Below, in pieces: positions 36,883 through 46,268 of a stretch of DNA of 64,000 bases (positions within the stretch are counted from its first letter, which is position 1; each line of letters begins with the position of its first letter). Under the pieces are notes generated by a model. It was not told the DNA's origin. It did no database searches and saw only the letters and a program-made list of their open reading frames with translations. Source of the stretch: Planctomycetia bacterium (GTDB taxonomy: Bacteria > Planctomycetota > GCA-002687715); NCBI GenBank assembly GCA_005790545.1, contig SXUL01000041.1:1-64000 (forward strand), read 5' to 3'. The position numbers and the translations under genes are program-made.

Positions 36883-39621
36883 ATGAAGAGCAAAATTGAG
36901 CGCCACGCGCGCATCGGATTCCTCGCCCTGAGCCTCGTGACTGCATCGGCGATTTTCCTCGCAGGCTGCGGTGGTGGCGGAGACGAAGGCGGGATACCCG
37001 CCGGAAGCAACGTCCTCATGCGCATCGAGGCCGCGGGCATCTCAACGCCTCTCTGGCAGAACATCGCGGGAACGCCCGTGCTGCCGCCAGGCTGCATCAG
37101 CCCCGTGTACCTGAACTCGACCATCGTGTTCACCTTCGGCGACGGGGTGAATCCCGCCAGCCTGCCTCAAGCAGGCGTGGCCTCGGGCTCCATCAACATC
37201 ATGACGGTGCCGGCGGGTGGCGCGCCAACGCCGGCGCTGGGCACATTCGCGGTTCAGGACGATCCGTCCCTGCCGACGGGCAACAACCGACGCGTGCTGT
37301 TCCTGCCGAGCGCACCGACGGATCCGAACAACCCCACGGTCGCCGGCTTCCTCACGAACAGCCAGTACAGCATCACTGTGCCTTCGGGCGCGAGTGGTGG
37401 CCAGAGCGTCACCTTCGGTGGCGTTTCTCTCAGCAACAGTGGCAGCACGTGCTTCCTCACCTGCAGCCCGCCCCCGGCGAACCCCACAGCTTGCTTCACG
37501 GATCCGGTAGTGGGGAGTCCCTATGTGGCCTCCACCATGCCAGCGATGTCGGACCCTTCGCCCACCCCCATTCAGCCCGCGAGCATCGCGAACAACACGG
37601 TGAGCATCTTCTTCTCCGAGCCCATCGCGCCAGCGAACGTGGATCTTGCGAACATCAAGTTGATTCGCCTGCCCTCAGGTGCCCAAGTTCCCGGAACACT
37701 GGTCTTCTATCAGGCGGGTTCACCGCAAGCGAATCAGGGCGGCGCCAACGGTGCGCGCATCGATTACATCGCCTCGTCATTGCTGCTCGCAAACACGCAG
37801 TACGAAATCGTCGTCTCGAATGCCGTGCGCGACTTCGGCAGCAACGCTGTGACCATGTGGCCTGCGGGCACACCTCCCACACAAACGCGCCGCCTGTTCT
37901 CCACGGTGCCAGTGCCCTTCTGCCCCGCCCCCACCATCGTGGAAAACTTCAGCACGACCGTGAACCGCTTCACGACCACGGGCGTGGTGCAGTGGAACGG
38001 AGGGCCTGGTGCACAGCTCACGACCACCCTGCCGACGCAGTACGTCGGCACGGGCAACTTCGGCGCCATGAACTTCAACGCGGGTGCGCACACTCTCGAC
38101 ACCGGCATGCCCAACAGCTCTGGTTTCAGTCAGGGTGTGTGGGACACGACCGCGGTGACAGTCAATGCGGGCGCCATCGTGCGCATCATCGGCACGGGCA
38201 CCAACAACGCAAACACGTCTCAGGTGGGTTGGACCCAAGGCGGCCTGCCGCTGACCATCAATCGCGGCAATCTCGCGAACAAGTTCCCCGCGCACATTCG
38301 CTGCCGAGGCGCCGTGCTCATCAACGGGCAGCTCAATGGCACCGCCGGCTCCAATGCAACCGCAAGCTTTGCCTACGGTGCGGCCGAGCAAGGCCCGCGC
38401 ATCGGCAACTTCAACAACGGCACCGGCGTCTCGCCAAACATCGTTGCCGGCGGAACAGGTGGTCCCGGTGCGGGTGAAGGTGGTCGTGCATCGCAGTCTG
38501 GCGCCATCCGCACGGTGAAGGGCGAGCCCGGTTACGGCGCACCCTATGCCGGCGCGCAAAACGTCGGACCGACCGGCGCCAATCCGCTCTACGGCGGTGG
38601 CGACGGCGGCGTCGGGAACTTCAGGAGCGGCACTGGCGGCCAGCCTGGTGACCTCGGTGGTCTCGGTGGCGCAGGTGGCTCGGCCTTCCAGGCCGGCGCC
38701 GTTGGCGGCCCCTACAGCACGATCGCCACGGGCTGTCAGGCCTTCTCGCCCACATCCGGGACACCGGGCTATGTGCCCGCCCAACCTGCCGGCCAGCCGT
38801 CGGGATTCGCGATTCCCATCAGCATCCAAGGTGCCGGCAGCGGCGGCGGTGGTGGCGGTGATCGCTTTGAAACGGCCACCCCGCCTGCCAGCGACGATCA
38901 AGGTGGCGGTGGCGGTGGCGGCGGCGGCATTCGTATCAGCGCCGTCAACGACATCACCATCGGATCGACCGGCATCATCGCCATGAATGGCGTCGGCGGT
39001 GCCGTGGGCAGCACATTCTTCGGTGGCGCAGGCGGCGGAGGGTCGGGCGGACAGATCTGGCTGCAGTCCTTCAGCAATGTGATCATCGCGACATCCGCCA
39101 ACATGACCGTGAACGTCGGCAACGGCGCGAGCACCTGCGGCGATCAGGCTTCGGGTCGCGGCGGCCTCGGCCTCTACCAGTTCGAAGACGCGGACGGCCT
39201 CATCTCCACCAGCTTCATCGGTGCGCTGCCTCCCCCGCAAAACGTGAATGTCATCACGGCGACATTCCCCTATGGATTGACGATCTCCGGCAGTGCCACG
39301 TCAAACTTCTTCGATCTTGGCTACGGAGACCCGGACATCACCAACATCATTACGCAGTCCAGTCTTGGCACCGCACCCGGCGCCGTCGTGGACATCACCT
39401 TCCAAGGGGCCTTCGAAGCACTCTCCGGTGGTGGCGCCGATCCGGCCACGCTCTCCGCTCCGGTGAGCGCGGCGAACTTCAACCAACTCGACGGATACCG
39501 CTACATCCGCTTCAACGTCAACATCAGCTACAGCACGCAGGCCTTGCTGCAACCCGTGGCTCCGACGTTGCCGTCCGTCTCGAACTTTTCCATCAGCTTC
39601 AACACACCCACCTGCCCCTGA
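36883..39621 (+). CDS. Large lipoprotein with Ig-like domain and glycine-rich region
   Basis: This 912-residue protein has a lipoprotein signal (ASAIFLAGC) and an N-terminal region of about 200 residues. A bacterial Ig-like (Big_5/SbsA-type) domain lies near 240-350 (NNTVSIFFSEPIAPANVDL). A long beta-helical-looking region rich in Gly and Ser follows, with uninterrupted Gly runs near 660-720. No catalytic motif is visible. It is presumably a surface-exposed structural or adhesive protein. The ATG at 36883 is chosen over the in-frame ATG at 36811 because the signal peptide and GGAAGAG fit it. Confidence 0.75.
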   Translation: MKSKIERHARIGFLALSLVTASAIFLAGCGGGGDEGGIPAGSNVLMRIEAAGISTPLWQNIAGTPVLPPGCISPVYLNSTIVFTFGDGVNPASLPQAGVASGSINIMTVPAGGAPTPALGTFAVQDDPSLPTGNNRRVLFLPSAPTDPNNPTVAGFLTNSQYSITVPSGASGGQSVTFGGVSLSNSGSTCFLTCSPPPANPTACFTDPVVGSPYVASTMPAMSDPSPTPIQPASIANNTVSIFFSEPIAPANVDLANIKLIRLPSGAQVPGTLVFYQAGSPQANQGGANGARIDYIASSLLLANTQYEIVVSNAVRDFGSNAVTMWPAGTPPTQTRRLFSTVPVPFCPAPTIVENFSTTVNRFTTTGVVQWNGGPGAQLTTTLPTQYVGTGNFGAMNFNAGAHTLDTGMPNSSGFSQGVWDTTAVTVNAGAIVRIIGTGTNNANTSQVGWTQGGLPLTINRGNLANKFPAHIRCRGAVLINGQLNGTAGSNATASFAYGAAEQGPRIGNFNNGTGVSPNIVAGGTGGPGAGEGGRASQSGAIRTVKGEPGYGAPYAGAQNVGPTGANPLYGGGDGGVGNFRSGTGGQPGDLGGLGGAGGSAFQAGAVGGPYSTIATGCQAFSPTSGTPGYVPAQPAGQPSGFAIPISIQGAGSGGGGGGDRFETATPPASDDQGGGGGGGGGIRISAVNDITIGSTGIIAMNGVGGAVGSTFFGGAGGGGSGGQIWLQSFSNVIIATSANMTVNVGNGASTCGDQASGRGGLGLYQFEDADGLISTSFIGALPPPQNVNVITATFPYGLTISGSATSNFFDLGYGDPDITNIITQSSLGTAPGAVVDITFQGAFEALSGGGADPATLSAPVSAANFNQLDGYRYIRFNVNISYSTQALLQPVAPTLPSVSNFSISFNTPTCP

Positions 39622-39637
39622 GGCCGGGTGCGATTGC

Positions 39638-39670
39638 GCGGCCCCCGTCGGCACTGCTGACGGGGGCCGC
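39638..39670 (+). terminator. Strong hairpin terminator of the Gly-rich lipoprotein gene
   Basis: GCGGCCCCCGTC and GACGGGGGCCGC form a perfect 12-bp stem with a 9-nt loop, 16 nt after the stop. GTGCGTTTT follows, providing a short T-run. Confidence 0.8.
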
Positions 39671-39932
39671 GTGCGTTTTGAGTACATCCGCGCTGCGCGT
39701 GATGCAGATGCCTCCGCGCGGCGAGTGATGGGTGTCGGCGTCACGCGGCACTACTCGCTCGCCTGCGCCGTAGCGGCACGTAGCGCATGGGGTCCCGCTG
39801 AGCAGAGCCTTCGAGTGCATCCGAGCGGCTCTGCGAAGCGGGATCACCCCATGCGCGGAGCGTCCCCCGATGCATGTTGCAGCGCCTACGCGCAGCCGCG
39901 CTGGGGCGCCTCGGCTCGCAGGTCGGGGCAAC
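39671..39932. other. Non-coding gap holding the dispersed palindrome
   Basis: Between the terminator and the thiF-like stop there is no credible gene. The main content is copy 2 of the palindromic element. Confidence 0.6.
39760..39856. repeat. Dispersed palindromic element, copy 2
   Basis: The arms are the same as in copy 1 (CCCGCTGAGCAGAGCC against GGCTCTGCGAAGCGGG). Here the stem is extended outward by GCGCATGGGGT and ATCACCCCATGCGC, giving nearly 28 paired positions. CGCCTGCGCCGT again precedes it, but with a longer gap than in copy 1. Confidence 0.85.
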
Positions 39933-40970
39933 TCAGGTACCGATGATGCGGTCGAAAAGGGTCCGCGCTGCCACGGGATCATTCACCCCCGTGAGGAGCG
40001 CGCGGCCATCTTCGAAGAGCGTGAAGTGCACGCCTTCAGCTTCGAAGTGCAGCACCCAGTCGTTCTGCTTGACCTGGTGAAAGCGCGCAAGCCGTTCTGC
40101 GAGAACGCCGAGTTCCACGCGCAGCGGGCTGGCGGGTCGGAGTTGCACGGAATGGCGACCACAGAGGACCGCCGTCCTGCTGCTGGCGGCTGCCTCCGCA
40201 AACGGAAACTTCCTCTCCGCGCAGCAGGGGCAATCCGCTCGGGGTGCGGCTGCAGCGCCGAGTTCGAAACAGCGCCACGGCCAGAGCTCGAAACGCAGCA
40301 ACGAGCGCCGCACAGCCGCACGCGCACCGGTGAGAAACTTGAGTGCCTCTGCAGCTTGCACGCTGGCGACAAGCATGGCCGCCGGAGCGATGATCCCCGC
40401 TGTCTCGCAGGTCTCGAGTGTTCCAGGCGGTGGTGGATCGGGAAAGAGACAGCGCAGGCATGGCGTTTCGCCAGGCACGATGTTCGCTGTCATCCCGCTC
40501 GACCCCACGCACGCGCCATAGATCCATGGCATGGCAGCACGCACGCAAAGGTCGTTGATGAGGTAGCGCGTCTCGAGGTTGTCCGTTCCATCGAGCACCA
40601 GCTCGACGTCCGCGAGAAGCTCAGGTGCGGTCGCCGGGGTGAACTCGGTCACGCAAGGAACGAGCTTCACCAGCGGGTTGAAGGCGGCAAGGTGGTGCGC
40701 CAAGGCCGCGGCTTTGGGCAGGCGTCGCTCGACATCCTCATTCGTGTAGGTGGACTGGCGCCCGAGATTCGTGGCATCAACCACATCGCGATCCACAAGC
40801 ACAAGAGTGCCCACACCAGAGCGGACGAGCATCTCCGCCAGCCCGGCCCCGAGGGCCCCGCAGCCAACCAGCAGGATGCGCGCGGCTCCGAGACGCTCCT
40901 GCCCGGCGGGGCCGATGAGCGGGAAGCGCACCTGCCGGGAGTAGCGCGTGGCCGTGTCAGGGGAGTCCAT
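39933..40970 (-). CDS. ThiF/MoeB-family adenylyltransferase
   Basis: Enzymes of this family adenylate the C-terminus of a ubiquitin-like sulfur carrier (ThiS or MoaD). The 345 residues show the nucleotide loop ILLVGCGALGAG (32-43), the Arg-finger region GRQSTY, GTDNLETRY (128-136), and the zinc pairs CLRC (171-174) and CPCC (247-250). The candidate catalytic Cys is Cys188. The last 90 or so residues form a small extra domain (FTLFEDGRALLTGVNDPVAAR) common on such proteins outside proteobacteria. No thiamine or molybdopterin genes adjoin it, so ThiF versus MoeB cannot be decided. Confidence 0.87.
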   Translation of the reverse strand: MDSPDTATRYSRQVRFPLIGPAGQERLGAARILLVGCGALGAGLAEMLVRSGVGTLVLVDRDVVDATNLGRQSTYTNEDVERRLPKAAALAHHLAAFNPLVKLVPCVTEFTPATAPELLADVELVLDGTDNLETRYLINDLCVRAAMPWIYGACVGSSGMTANIVPGETPCLRCLFPDPPPPGTLETCETAGIIAPAAMLVASVQAAEALKFLTGARAAVRRSLLRFELWPWRCFELGAAAAPRADCPCCAERKFPFAEAAASSRTAVLCGRHSVQLRPASPLRVELGVLAERLARFHQVKQNDWVLHFEAEGVHFTLFEDGRALLTGVNDPVAARTLFDRIIGT

Positions 40971-41041
40971 GGTGGAGGAATCCGGAGGCGCACCGTACCA
41001 TGCGCCCAACGCGCGCATGCTGCGCGCCACGAGGCGAGCCC

Positions 41042-42034
41042 GTGATCGCAGATTCATCGAGCCACTTCAAAACGTTCCGGGTGCTCTGGTTCCCGATTTC
41101 AGTGAACGCCATTCTTCTTGGGGCGGCCAGCATCACGCTCTTCCACCTCGGCACCACGCTGCTGGCGGCCCTCGCCGGTGATGCAGCATCCGCCGGGCGT
41201 CATTCGGCGGATTTTCTCGGCCACTTCCTGAGCGTGGTTCAGCTCGATGGCCTGCCACCCAGTGCGGAGCTGTTCATCTTCAGCACGCAGTGCGTGCTGG
41301 CACTTGCACTCTGGTCGCTCATCGGAGTTGCCATCTGCCGCGTGCTGGCGCTCCGCATCTGCCGCGACGAATACTGCTCCATGCGCGACGCTCTCGGCTA
41401 CGCCTGGCGTGTGCGCAGAACTGGCATCCTCTTCCCGCTCGCCATCGCGTTGCCCATGCTCGTTCTCGCGGGGTTCAACGCTCTCGCCGGGCTCGTGTTC
41501 CAGATCCCCTGGGCTGGCTGGCTGCTCTCGGCGCTGCTGCTCCCTCTCACGTTGCTCGCATCGCTCCTGCTGGTGATCATCGCCATCGGAGCGTTCTTCT
41601 CGCTCGGCCTCGTGCCCGCATCCATCGCCATCGAGCGCCGTGGCACGTACGACTCCATCGGCAAGGCCTTCAACTACCTCCTCGCGCGCCCCCTGGTCGT
41701 CATTGCCAACGCGACGCTGGTCGGCGGACTGCTGTGGATCCTCTTCGATCTTTTCATCACGCGCGGAATTGTCGGGCAGGTGCTGCAATTGAGCGCCACA
41801 CCCTTCTTCCCGAACGAAACCTACGAAGCCATCCTGCGCGGCCAGGTCGATGGGCTCGAAGGCTTCCAGTGGTTCTGTGCACAGTTGCACCATCTCGTCA
41901 TGGTGCTCTTCGATGTGCTGCTGCGGGGCCTGTTCGTGAGCCTCGCCCTCGGCGCTTCGACGGCTCTCTTCCTCGTACTGCGGCGGGATATCGACGGTCT
42001 CGACGAGGCCGAACTCGCGCGCGAACCGGAGTGA
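41042..42034 (+). CDS. Multi-span membrane protein of unknown function
   Basis: This 330-residue protein has six or seven membrane helices, with long hydrophobic stretches around 20-45, 80-100, 130-150 and 160-185. A conserved-looking segment (VPASIAIERRGTYDSIGKAFNYLLARP) resembles the family of integral membrane proteins with duplicated helical bundles found in planctomycetes. The start GTG at 41042 lies after GAGGCGAG; no ATG is suitable. It is divergent from the thiF-like gene. Confidence 0.65.
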   Translation: MIADSSSHFKTFRVLWFPISVNAILLGAASITLFHLGTTLLAALAGDAASAGRHSADFLGHFLSVVQLDGLPPSAELFIFSTQCVLALALWSLIGVAICRVLALRICRDEYCSMRDALGYAWRVRRTGILFPLAIALPMLVLAGFNALAGLVFQIPWAGWLLSALLLPLTLLASLLLVIIAIGAFFSLGLVPASIAIERRGTYDSIGKAFNYLLARPLVVIANATLVGGLLWILFDLFITRGIVGQVLQLSATPFFPNETYEAILRGQVDGLEGFQWFCAQLHHLVMVLFDVLLRGLFVSLALGASTALFLVLRRDIDGLDEAELAREPE

Positions 42035-42043
42035 GGCAGGCGC

Positions 42044-42637
42044 TCAGGCGCCGCGCACGCAGTTGACGAGGTTGCCGAGCTTGATCCGCTGGAATCCCGG
42101 CAGCGGAGGCACGTACAGCGCCGTATCCGGTGCCAGCACGACCTGATCCACGGCCTCGCCGTGCAGTTCCAGCGCTACGAGCAGCTCTTCGGCCAGCGTG
42201 CCGTGCGGTATTCCGGCGCCGACGGGACCGAGCCCCCTGCCGATGAGCACCACGCCCTGGGATTCATGCGCGAGAGCCTGGCAGGCTGCCCCGAGCAACG
42301 CGAGTTCCACATCCTTGAAGGTGATGCCGCCTTCGCTCTTCTCAGGATGACTGCAATCGAGCCCGGTGAGGACCCGACCGGGTCCCGCGCCGAAGCACTC
42401 GCAGGAGAATGCGAGGGCCTTGCTGCCGTGAACGCGCGCAGTCCCTCGGGCGCGACGCACCGCTCCGCGCGGCACCTCGGCGAGCCATGCAGCAAGTTCC
42501 GCCAGACCCGCAGCGGGGAGCGCGTCTCCTTCTGCTGCGAGGCTCTCAAGGCGCAAGGTTCCCGCACCGCTTGCAAAGGCCTCGAGGAGCGCGCGCGGCC
42601 CGGCACTGAAATGTCCGGCAAGGATGTGAGCCTGCAT
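42044..42637 (-). CDS. Conserved-looking protein of unknown function, coupled to algH
   Basis: The 197-residue protein has no motif I recognise. It is Ala/Gly/Leu-rich with a soluble alpha/beta pattern (LVALELHGEAVDQVVLAPD), no signal peptide and no membrane segment. Its ATG overlaps the algH stop by one base (TGATG), so it is translationally coupled to algH in the plsC-fumC-algH transcript. Confidence 0.6.
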   Translation of the reverse strand: MQAHILAGHFSAGPRALLEAFASGAGTLRLESLAAEGDALPAAGLAELAAWLAEVPRGAVRRARGTARVHGSKALAFSCECFGAGPGRVLTGLDCSHPEKSEGGITFKDVELALLGAACQALAHESQGVVLIGRGLGPVGAGIPHGTLAEELLVALELHGEAVDQVVLAPDTALYVPPLPGFQRIKLGNLVNCVRGA

Positions 42638-43215
42638 CAGTTCTGGCGTGCCTTGTTGATGAATTGAGGGTCACGTCCGCCGGGCAATACCGCGCGGAGC
42701 GACATCTCCGCCCACAGATCAGTGTCGCTGCCGAAGGGCGCCTCGGGGCCGCAGGGCACGACGACCCAGGAACGCTCGCTGATCTCCGCTTGCAATTGTC
42801 CGGTGCCCCAGCCGGCGTAACCCGCGAAGCAGCGGTAGTGGCGCCCCTCAGGGTCCTCGCCCACGGAGAAAAGCACGCGCGCCGCAAAGGCTGCGCCCTG
42901 GCCGAGCCAGAGGCCCTCCGCGACCTCCGTCGAGAGCGACGCGAGGGCTTCGATGCGGTGCAGCACCTGGAGTTCCTCCGGCTGTACCGGGCCGCCGAGC
43001 CACAGCTTCTCCGCGCGTTCCGTGGGCAGCCCGTTCAGGACTTCCGTGAGGTTCACCTTCAGCGGGCGGTTGAGCACGATGCCGAAGCTCCCGGCCTCCA
43101 CGTGATGGCGGCCGATCAGGACAACCGTACGACTGAAGTTCGGGTCCTGCAGCGTGGGCGTCGCGACAAGCAGACGACCCGCTGCAGGCTGAAGTGAGCG
43201 CGAGAGGGCTCGCAT
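42637..43215 (-). CDS. algH: UPF0301 protein AlgH/YqgE
   Basis: The 192 residues cover the whole UPF0301 family: AAGRLLVATPTLQDPNFSRTV at the start, LWLGGPVQPEELQVLH in the middle, and FAGYAGWGTGQLQAEI. The role of this family is not established, despite its historical name in alginate regulation. It follows fumC by 8 nt. Confidence 0.92.
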   Translation of the reverse strand: MRALSRSLQPAAGRLLVATPTLQDPNFSRTVVLIGRHHVEAGSFGIVLNRPLKVNLTEVLNGLPTERAEKLWLGGPVQPEELQVLHRIEALASLSTEVAEGLWLGQGAAFAARVLFSVGEDPEGRHYRCFAGYAGWGTGQLQAEISERSWVVVPCGPEAPFGSDTDLWAEMSLRAVLPGGRDPQFINKARQN

Positions 43216-43223
43216 CGCGCCGC

Positions 43224-44630
43224 TCAGGCCTGATCCGGATGGATCATGTTGCGAGGATTGAGCACCTCGGCGAGTTTCTCGGGAGACAGCACGCCGCGTG
43301 CCAGGGCCACTTCGCGCACGGTCTTCTTCGTCTTGAAGGCCTCCTTCGCGATGTCGGCGGCATTCTCGTAGCCGATGAGCGGTGCGAGGCTTGTGCACAT
43401 CGCGAGCGAACTCTCGATGAGTCCCTCGCAGCGTTCGCGATCGACCGCGATACCGCGCACGCACTTCTCCTCCAGGGCGGTCACGGCGCCCGCCATCAAC
43501 TCGATGCTCTCGAGAAGATTGAGTGCCATCACCGGAATCATCACGTTCAGCTCGAAGACGCCGCTCTGCCCGGCGATGCCGATGGTGACGTCGTTGCCCA
43601 TCACTTGCGCCGCCACCATGGTCATGGCCTCGGCGATGACCGGATTCACCTTGCCCGGCAGGATGGATGAGCCGGGTTGCGTGGCGGGCAGCGCCAATTC
43701 GCCGATGCCGCAGCGCGGCCCCGACGAAAGCCAGCGGATGTCGTTGCTGATCTTCATCAGCGAAACCGCCACGACACGCAGGGCACCGCTCATTTCCACC
43801 ATGGCGTCGCGCGAGCCCTGCGCCTCGAAGTGGTTCTCTGCCTCCACCAGAGGCAGTTTGGTGGCGCTCGCCATGCGCGCAATCGTCTGACGGGCGAAGT
43901 CCTTGTGCGTGTTGATGCCCGTGCCAACCGCCGTCCCGCCGAGCGCAAGTTCGCACAGGCGCGGCAGCGCGGCCTGGATGCGTTCGCGGCCGCGGCGCAT
44001 CTGCATGGCCCAGCCCGCGAATTCCTGGCCGACTGTCACAGGCGTCGCATCCTGGAGGTGCGTGCGCCCGATCTTCATCACGTCGCCGAACTCGGCGGCC
44101 TTCGCGGAGAGCGTCTTCTCCAGCCGCTCGAGAGCAGGCAGCAGTGCCTCCGCAAGACGCAACGCAGCCGCCAGATGGCTCGCCGTGGGGATCACGTCGT
44201 TGCTGGACTGCCCCATGTTCACATGGTCGTTTTGATGCACCGGGCGCTCCTTCGCCGGTACCGTGCGCAGCCCCGCCAGTTCGTTCGCGCGCGTGGCGAT
44301 GACCTCGTTGACGTGCATGTTGGTGCTGGTGCCGGAGCCGGTCTGGAACACGTCGAGAATGAACTCGGCATCCAGGAGCCCGGATTCCACTTCCGCGGCA
44401 GCCGCCACGATGAGCTTCAGCCGCTCGACCGGGAGACGCCCGAGAGCGTGATTGGTTTCCGCCGCGGAGCGCTTGATGAGCCCGAGCGCACGGATGAATG
44501 AACGCGGGAACCGCTTGCCACTGATGCCCTGGAAATTGAGATGTGCACGCTGCGTGGAGGCCGCAAAGTAGGCGTTCTCCGGCACCTGCATCTCGCCCAT
44601 GCTGTCTCTCTCGCTGCGCATTCCACTCAT
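43224..44630 (-). CDS. fumC: Class II fumarate hydratase
   Basis: The enzyme interconverts fumarate and malate in the TCA cycle. The 468 residues show the superfamily regions GSGTSTNMHVNEVIA, QSSNDVIPTA, GRTHLQDATP and the signature GSSILPGKVNP (near 320), with Leu in place of the usual Met. Length is typical. The ATG overlaps the plsC stop by 4 nt. Confidence 0.95.
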   Translation of the reverse strand: MSGMRSERDSMGEMQVPENAYFAASTQRAHLNFQGISGKRFPRSFIRALGLIKRSAAETNHALGRLPVERLKLIVAAAAEVESGLLDAEFILDVFQTGSGTSTNMHVNEVIATRANELAGLRTVPAKERPVHQNDHVNMGQSSNDVIPTASHLAAALRLAEALLPALERLEKTLSAKAAEFGDVMKIGRTHLQDATPVTVGQEFAGWAMQMRRGRERIQAALPRLCELALGGTAVGTGINTHKDFARQTIARMASATKLPLVEAENHFEAQGSRDAMVEMSGALRVVAVSLMKISNDIRWLSSGPRCGIGELALPATQPGSSILPGKVNPVIAEAMTMVAAQVMGNDVTIGIAGQSGVFELNVMIPVMALNLLESIELMAGAVTALEEKCVRGIAVDRERCEGLIESSLAMCTSLAPLIGYENAADIAKEAFKTKKTVREVALARGVLSPEKLAEVLNPRNMIHPDQA

Positions 44631-45355
44631 GTGTTCACCTCTCGTTCCGCGCGCGGCTTGCCGCCCGCAGACATCCCTTCTTCATTGACCCAACGACTCG
44701 CGATGTCCGAATGCACCCGCTCGAGCACCCCGGCCGCATCCATGCCATCGGCAAGCACGAATGCGGGGCCGAATTCCACGAGCACACGGCGCCGGAACCA
44801 GCGCGCCGGAGCATACGCAATCGATACTGGCTGGACGTGCACCGGCGTACCGAGGGCGTGCACCCGCAGCGCACTCTCCACTTCCAGGGTGCTCTTGAAG
44901 GGACGGAGCGCGCTGCCGTCACGCGTGCCTTCGGGGTAGACCACCAGCACGCCGCCCTTCAGCAGCACCTGTGCGCGCGTTGCCTCCGCCGCGTCATTCA
45001 CTGTGCGCATGCGCTGGAGCGCCTCTTCGCGTCGGCCGGTCTTTTCCGCGATGCGGCGCACGTCCTTCGGACGCATCACCGGAAAGCCGCCGAGCTTTTG
45101 CAGTAATGGTGCCACCGGCCCGAGGAAGCGGTAGCCCTCGAACGAGCCCATCTGGAAGAACGGGATTCGTCCGTCCCTGACTTTGGTGATGTGACCGATG
45201 AGCAGGATGTCGAAACTGCTCGCGTGCTTGGCCGCGATGAGCAGCGCTCCTTTGGGCAGCGCCTCACCACGCACTTCCAGCGCGAGCTTCAGGCGCCAGT
45301 ACCAGCGACAAGGCGTCTCGCACAGAAACCAGAGTGCCGGACTCGTTCGCAACAT
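44627..45355 (-). CDS. plsC: 1-acyl-glycerol-3-phosphate acyltransferase
   Basis: This 242-residue protein is a PlsC-type acyltransferase making phosphatidic acid. Motif I is the H-x4-D box in KHASSFD (His44, Asp49), motif III is VVYPEGTR (about 137-144), and a hydrophobic N-terminal part would anchor it at the membrane. It heads the plsC-fumC-algH transcript. Confidence 0.88.
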   Translation of the reverse strand: MLRTSPALWFLCETPCRWYWRLKLALEVRGEALPKGALLIAAKHASSFDILLIGHITKVRDGRIPFFQMGSFEGYRFLGPVAPLLQKLGGFPVMRPKDVRRIAEKTGRREEALQRMRTVNDAAEATRAQVLLKGGVLVVYPEGTRDGSALRPFKSTLEVESALRVHALGTPVHVQPVSIAYAPARWFRRRVLVEFGPAFVLADGMDAAGVLERVHSDIASRWVNEEGMSAGGKPRAEREVNT

Positions 45356-45413
45356 CCAGCACTTGATAGCACCCGCACGTTTGCTGCTTGGGCGCTATCC
45401 TCGGCCCCCTCGC

Positions 45414-46268
45414 ATGCCGCGTCTTTGCCTGCTTGCCGCTGCCCTTCTCTTCTCGACAGCCGGCATGGCCGTGAAGGGCAGCACCTTCACCACGGCCCAG
45501 ATCGGCTGCTTTCGCGCCATCATCGCGGTCATCACGCTGCTCATCCTCGTGCCCGACACGCGGCGCCGCCCGGACCTGAAGGCACTCCTGCTCGCCGTGG
45601 TGTACGGCGGCTGCATGGGCACCTTCGTCATCGCAACGCGCCTTACCCACGCTGCCAACGCGATCTTTCTGCAGGACACGGCTCCGCTCTTCTTGCTGAT
45701 GCTCGGCCCGTTGGTGTTGAAAGAACCCATGCGCCGCCGGGACCCCTTCCTCCTCGCGGCCATTCTCGGTGGCATGTTGCTGCTCTTCAGCGCGGATGTG
45801 GCCGAGTCCCGGAACGCTCCTGATCCGGACCTCGGCAACGGGGTGGCCCTGATCTCCGGCCTGTGCTGGGCCATCACCCTGATGGGGCTCCGGCACCGCG
45901 CAAAGGCCGGGCAGCCGACCGGTCCGGTGATTCTCGCGGGCAACGTGATGGCCGCCCTGATGTTCGCGCCCTTCGTCGAGAGTGTGGAGCCGCAGAGCGC
46001 GCTTTCCATCGGCGGCATCGTCTGGCTCGGGGCGGTGCAGATCGGACTCGCGTACGTGCTGCTCGTGAAAGGCCTCGCACGTGTGCCGGCGTTGCAAGCC
46101 TCGCTGCTCATGCTCATCGAGCCCGTGCTCAATCCGGTCTGGGCTTTTCTCGTGCACGGCGAAGTCCCACACACCCTCGTCATCGCAGGTGGCGCTATCA
46201 TCCTCGCCACGACGCTCGCGGACGCCGTGATCAGCGCGCGTCAGCGGCAACAGGAGAACTCTCCATGA
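45414..46268 (+). CDS. EamA/DMT-family transporter
   Basis: This 284-residue protein has about ten membrane helices arranged as two EamA repeats, the second near 140-270 (IGGIVWLGAVQIGLAYVLLVKGL). DMT proteins export or import small metabolites; the substrate is unknown. The ATG at 45414 begins the first helix. A TATCCT hexamer lies 12 nt upstream. It is the first gene of a three-gene coupled unit. Confidence 0.85.
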   Translation: MPRLCLLAAALLFSTAGMAVKGSTFTTAQIGCFRAIIAVITLLILVPDTRRRPDLKALLLAVVYGGCMGTFVIATRLTHAANAIFLQDTAPLFLLMLGPLVLKEPMRRRDPFLLAAILGGMLLLFSADVAESRNAPDPDLGNGVALISGLCWAITLMGLRHRAKAGQPTGPVILAGNVMAALMFAPFVESVEPQSALSIGGIVWLGAVQIGLAYVLLVKGLARVPALQASLLMLIEPVLNPVWAFLVHGEVPHTLVIAGGAIILATTLADAVISARQRQQENSP

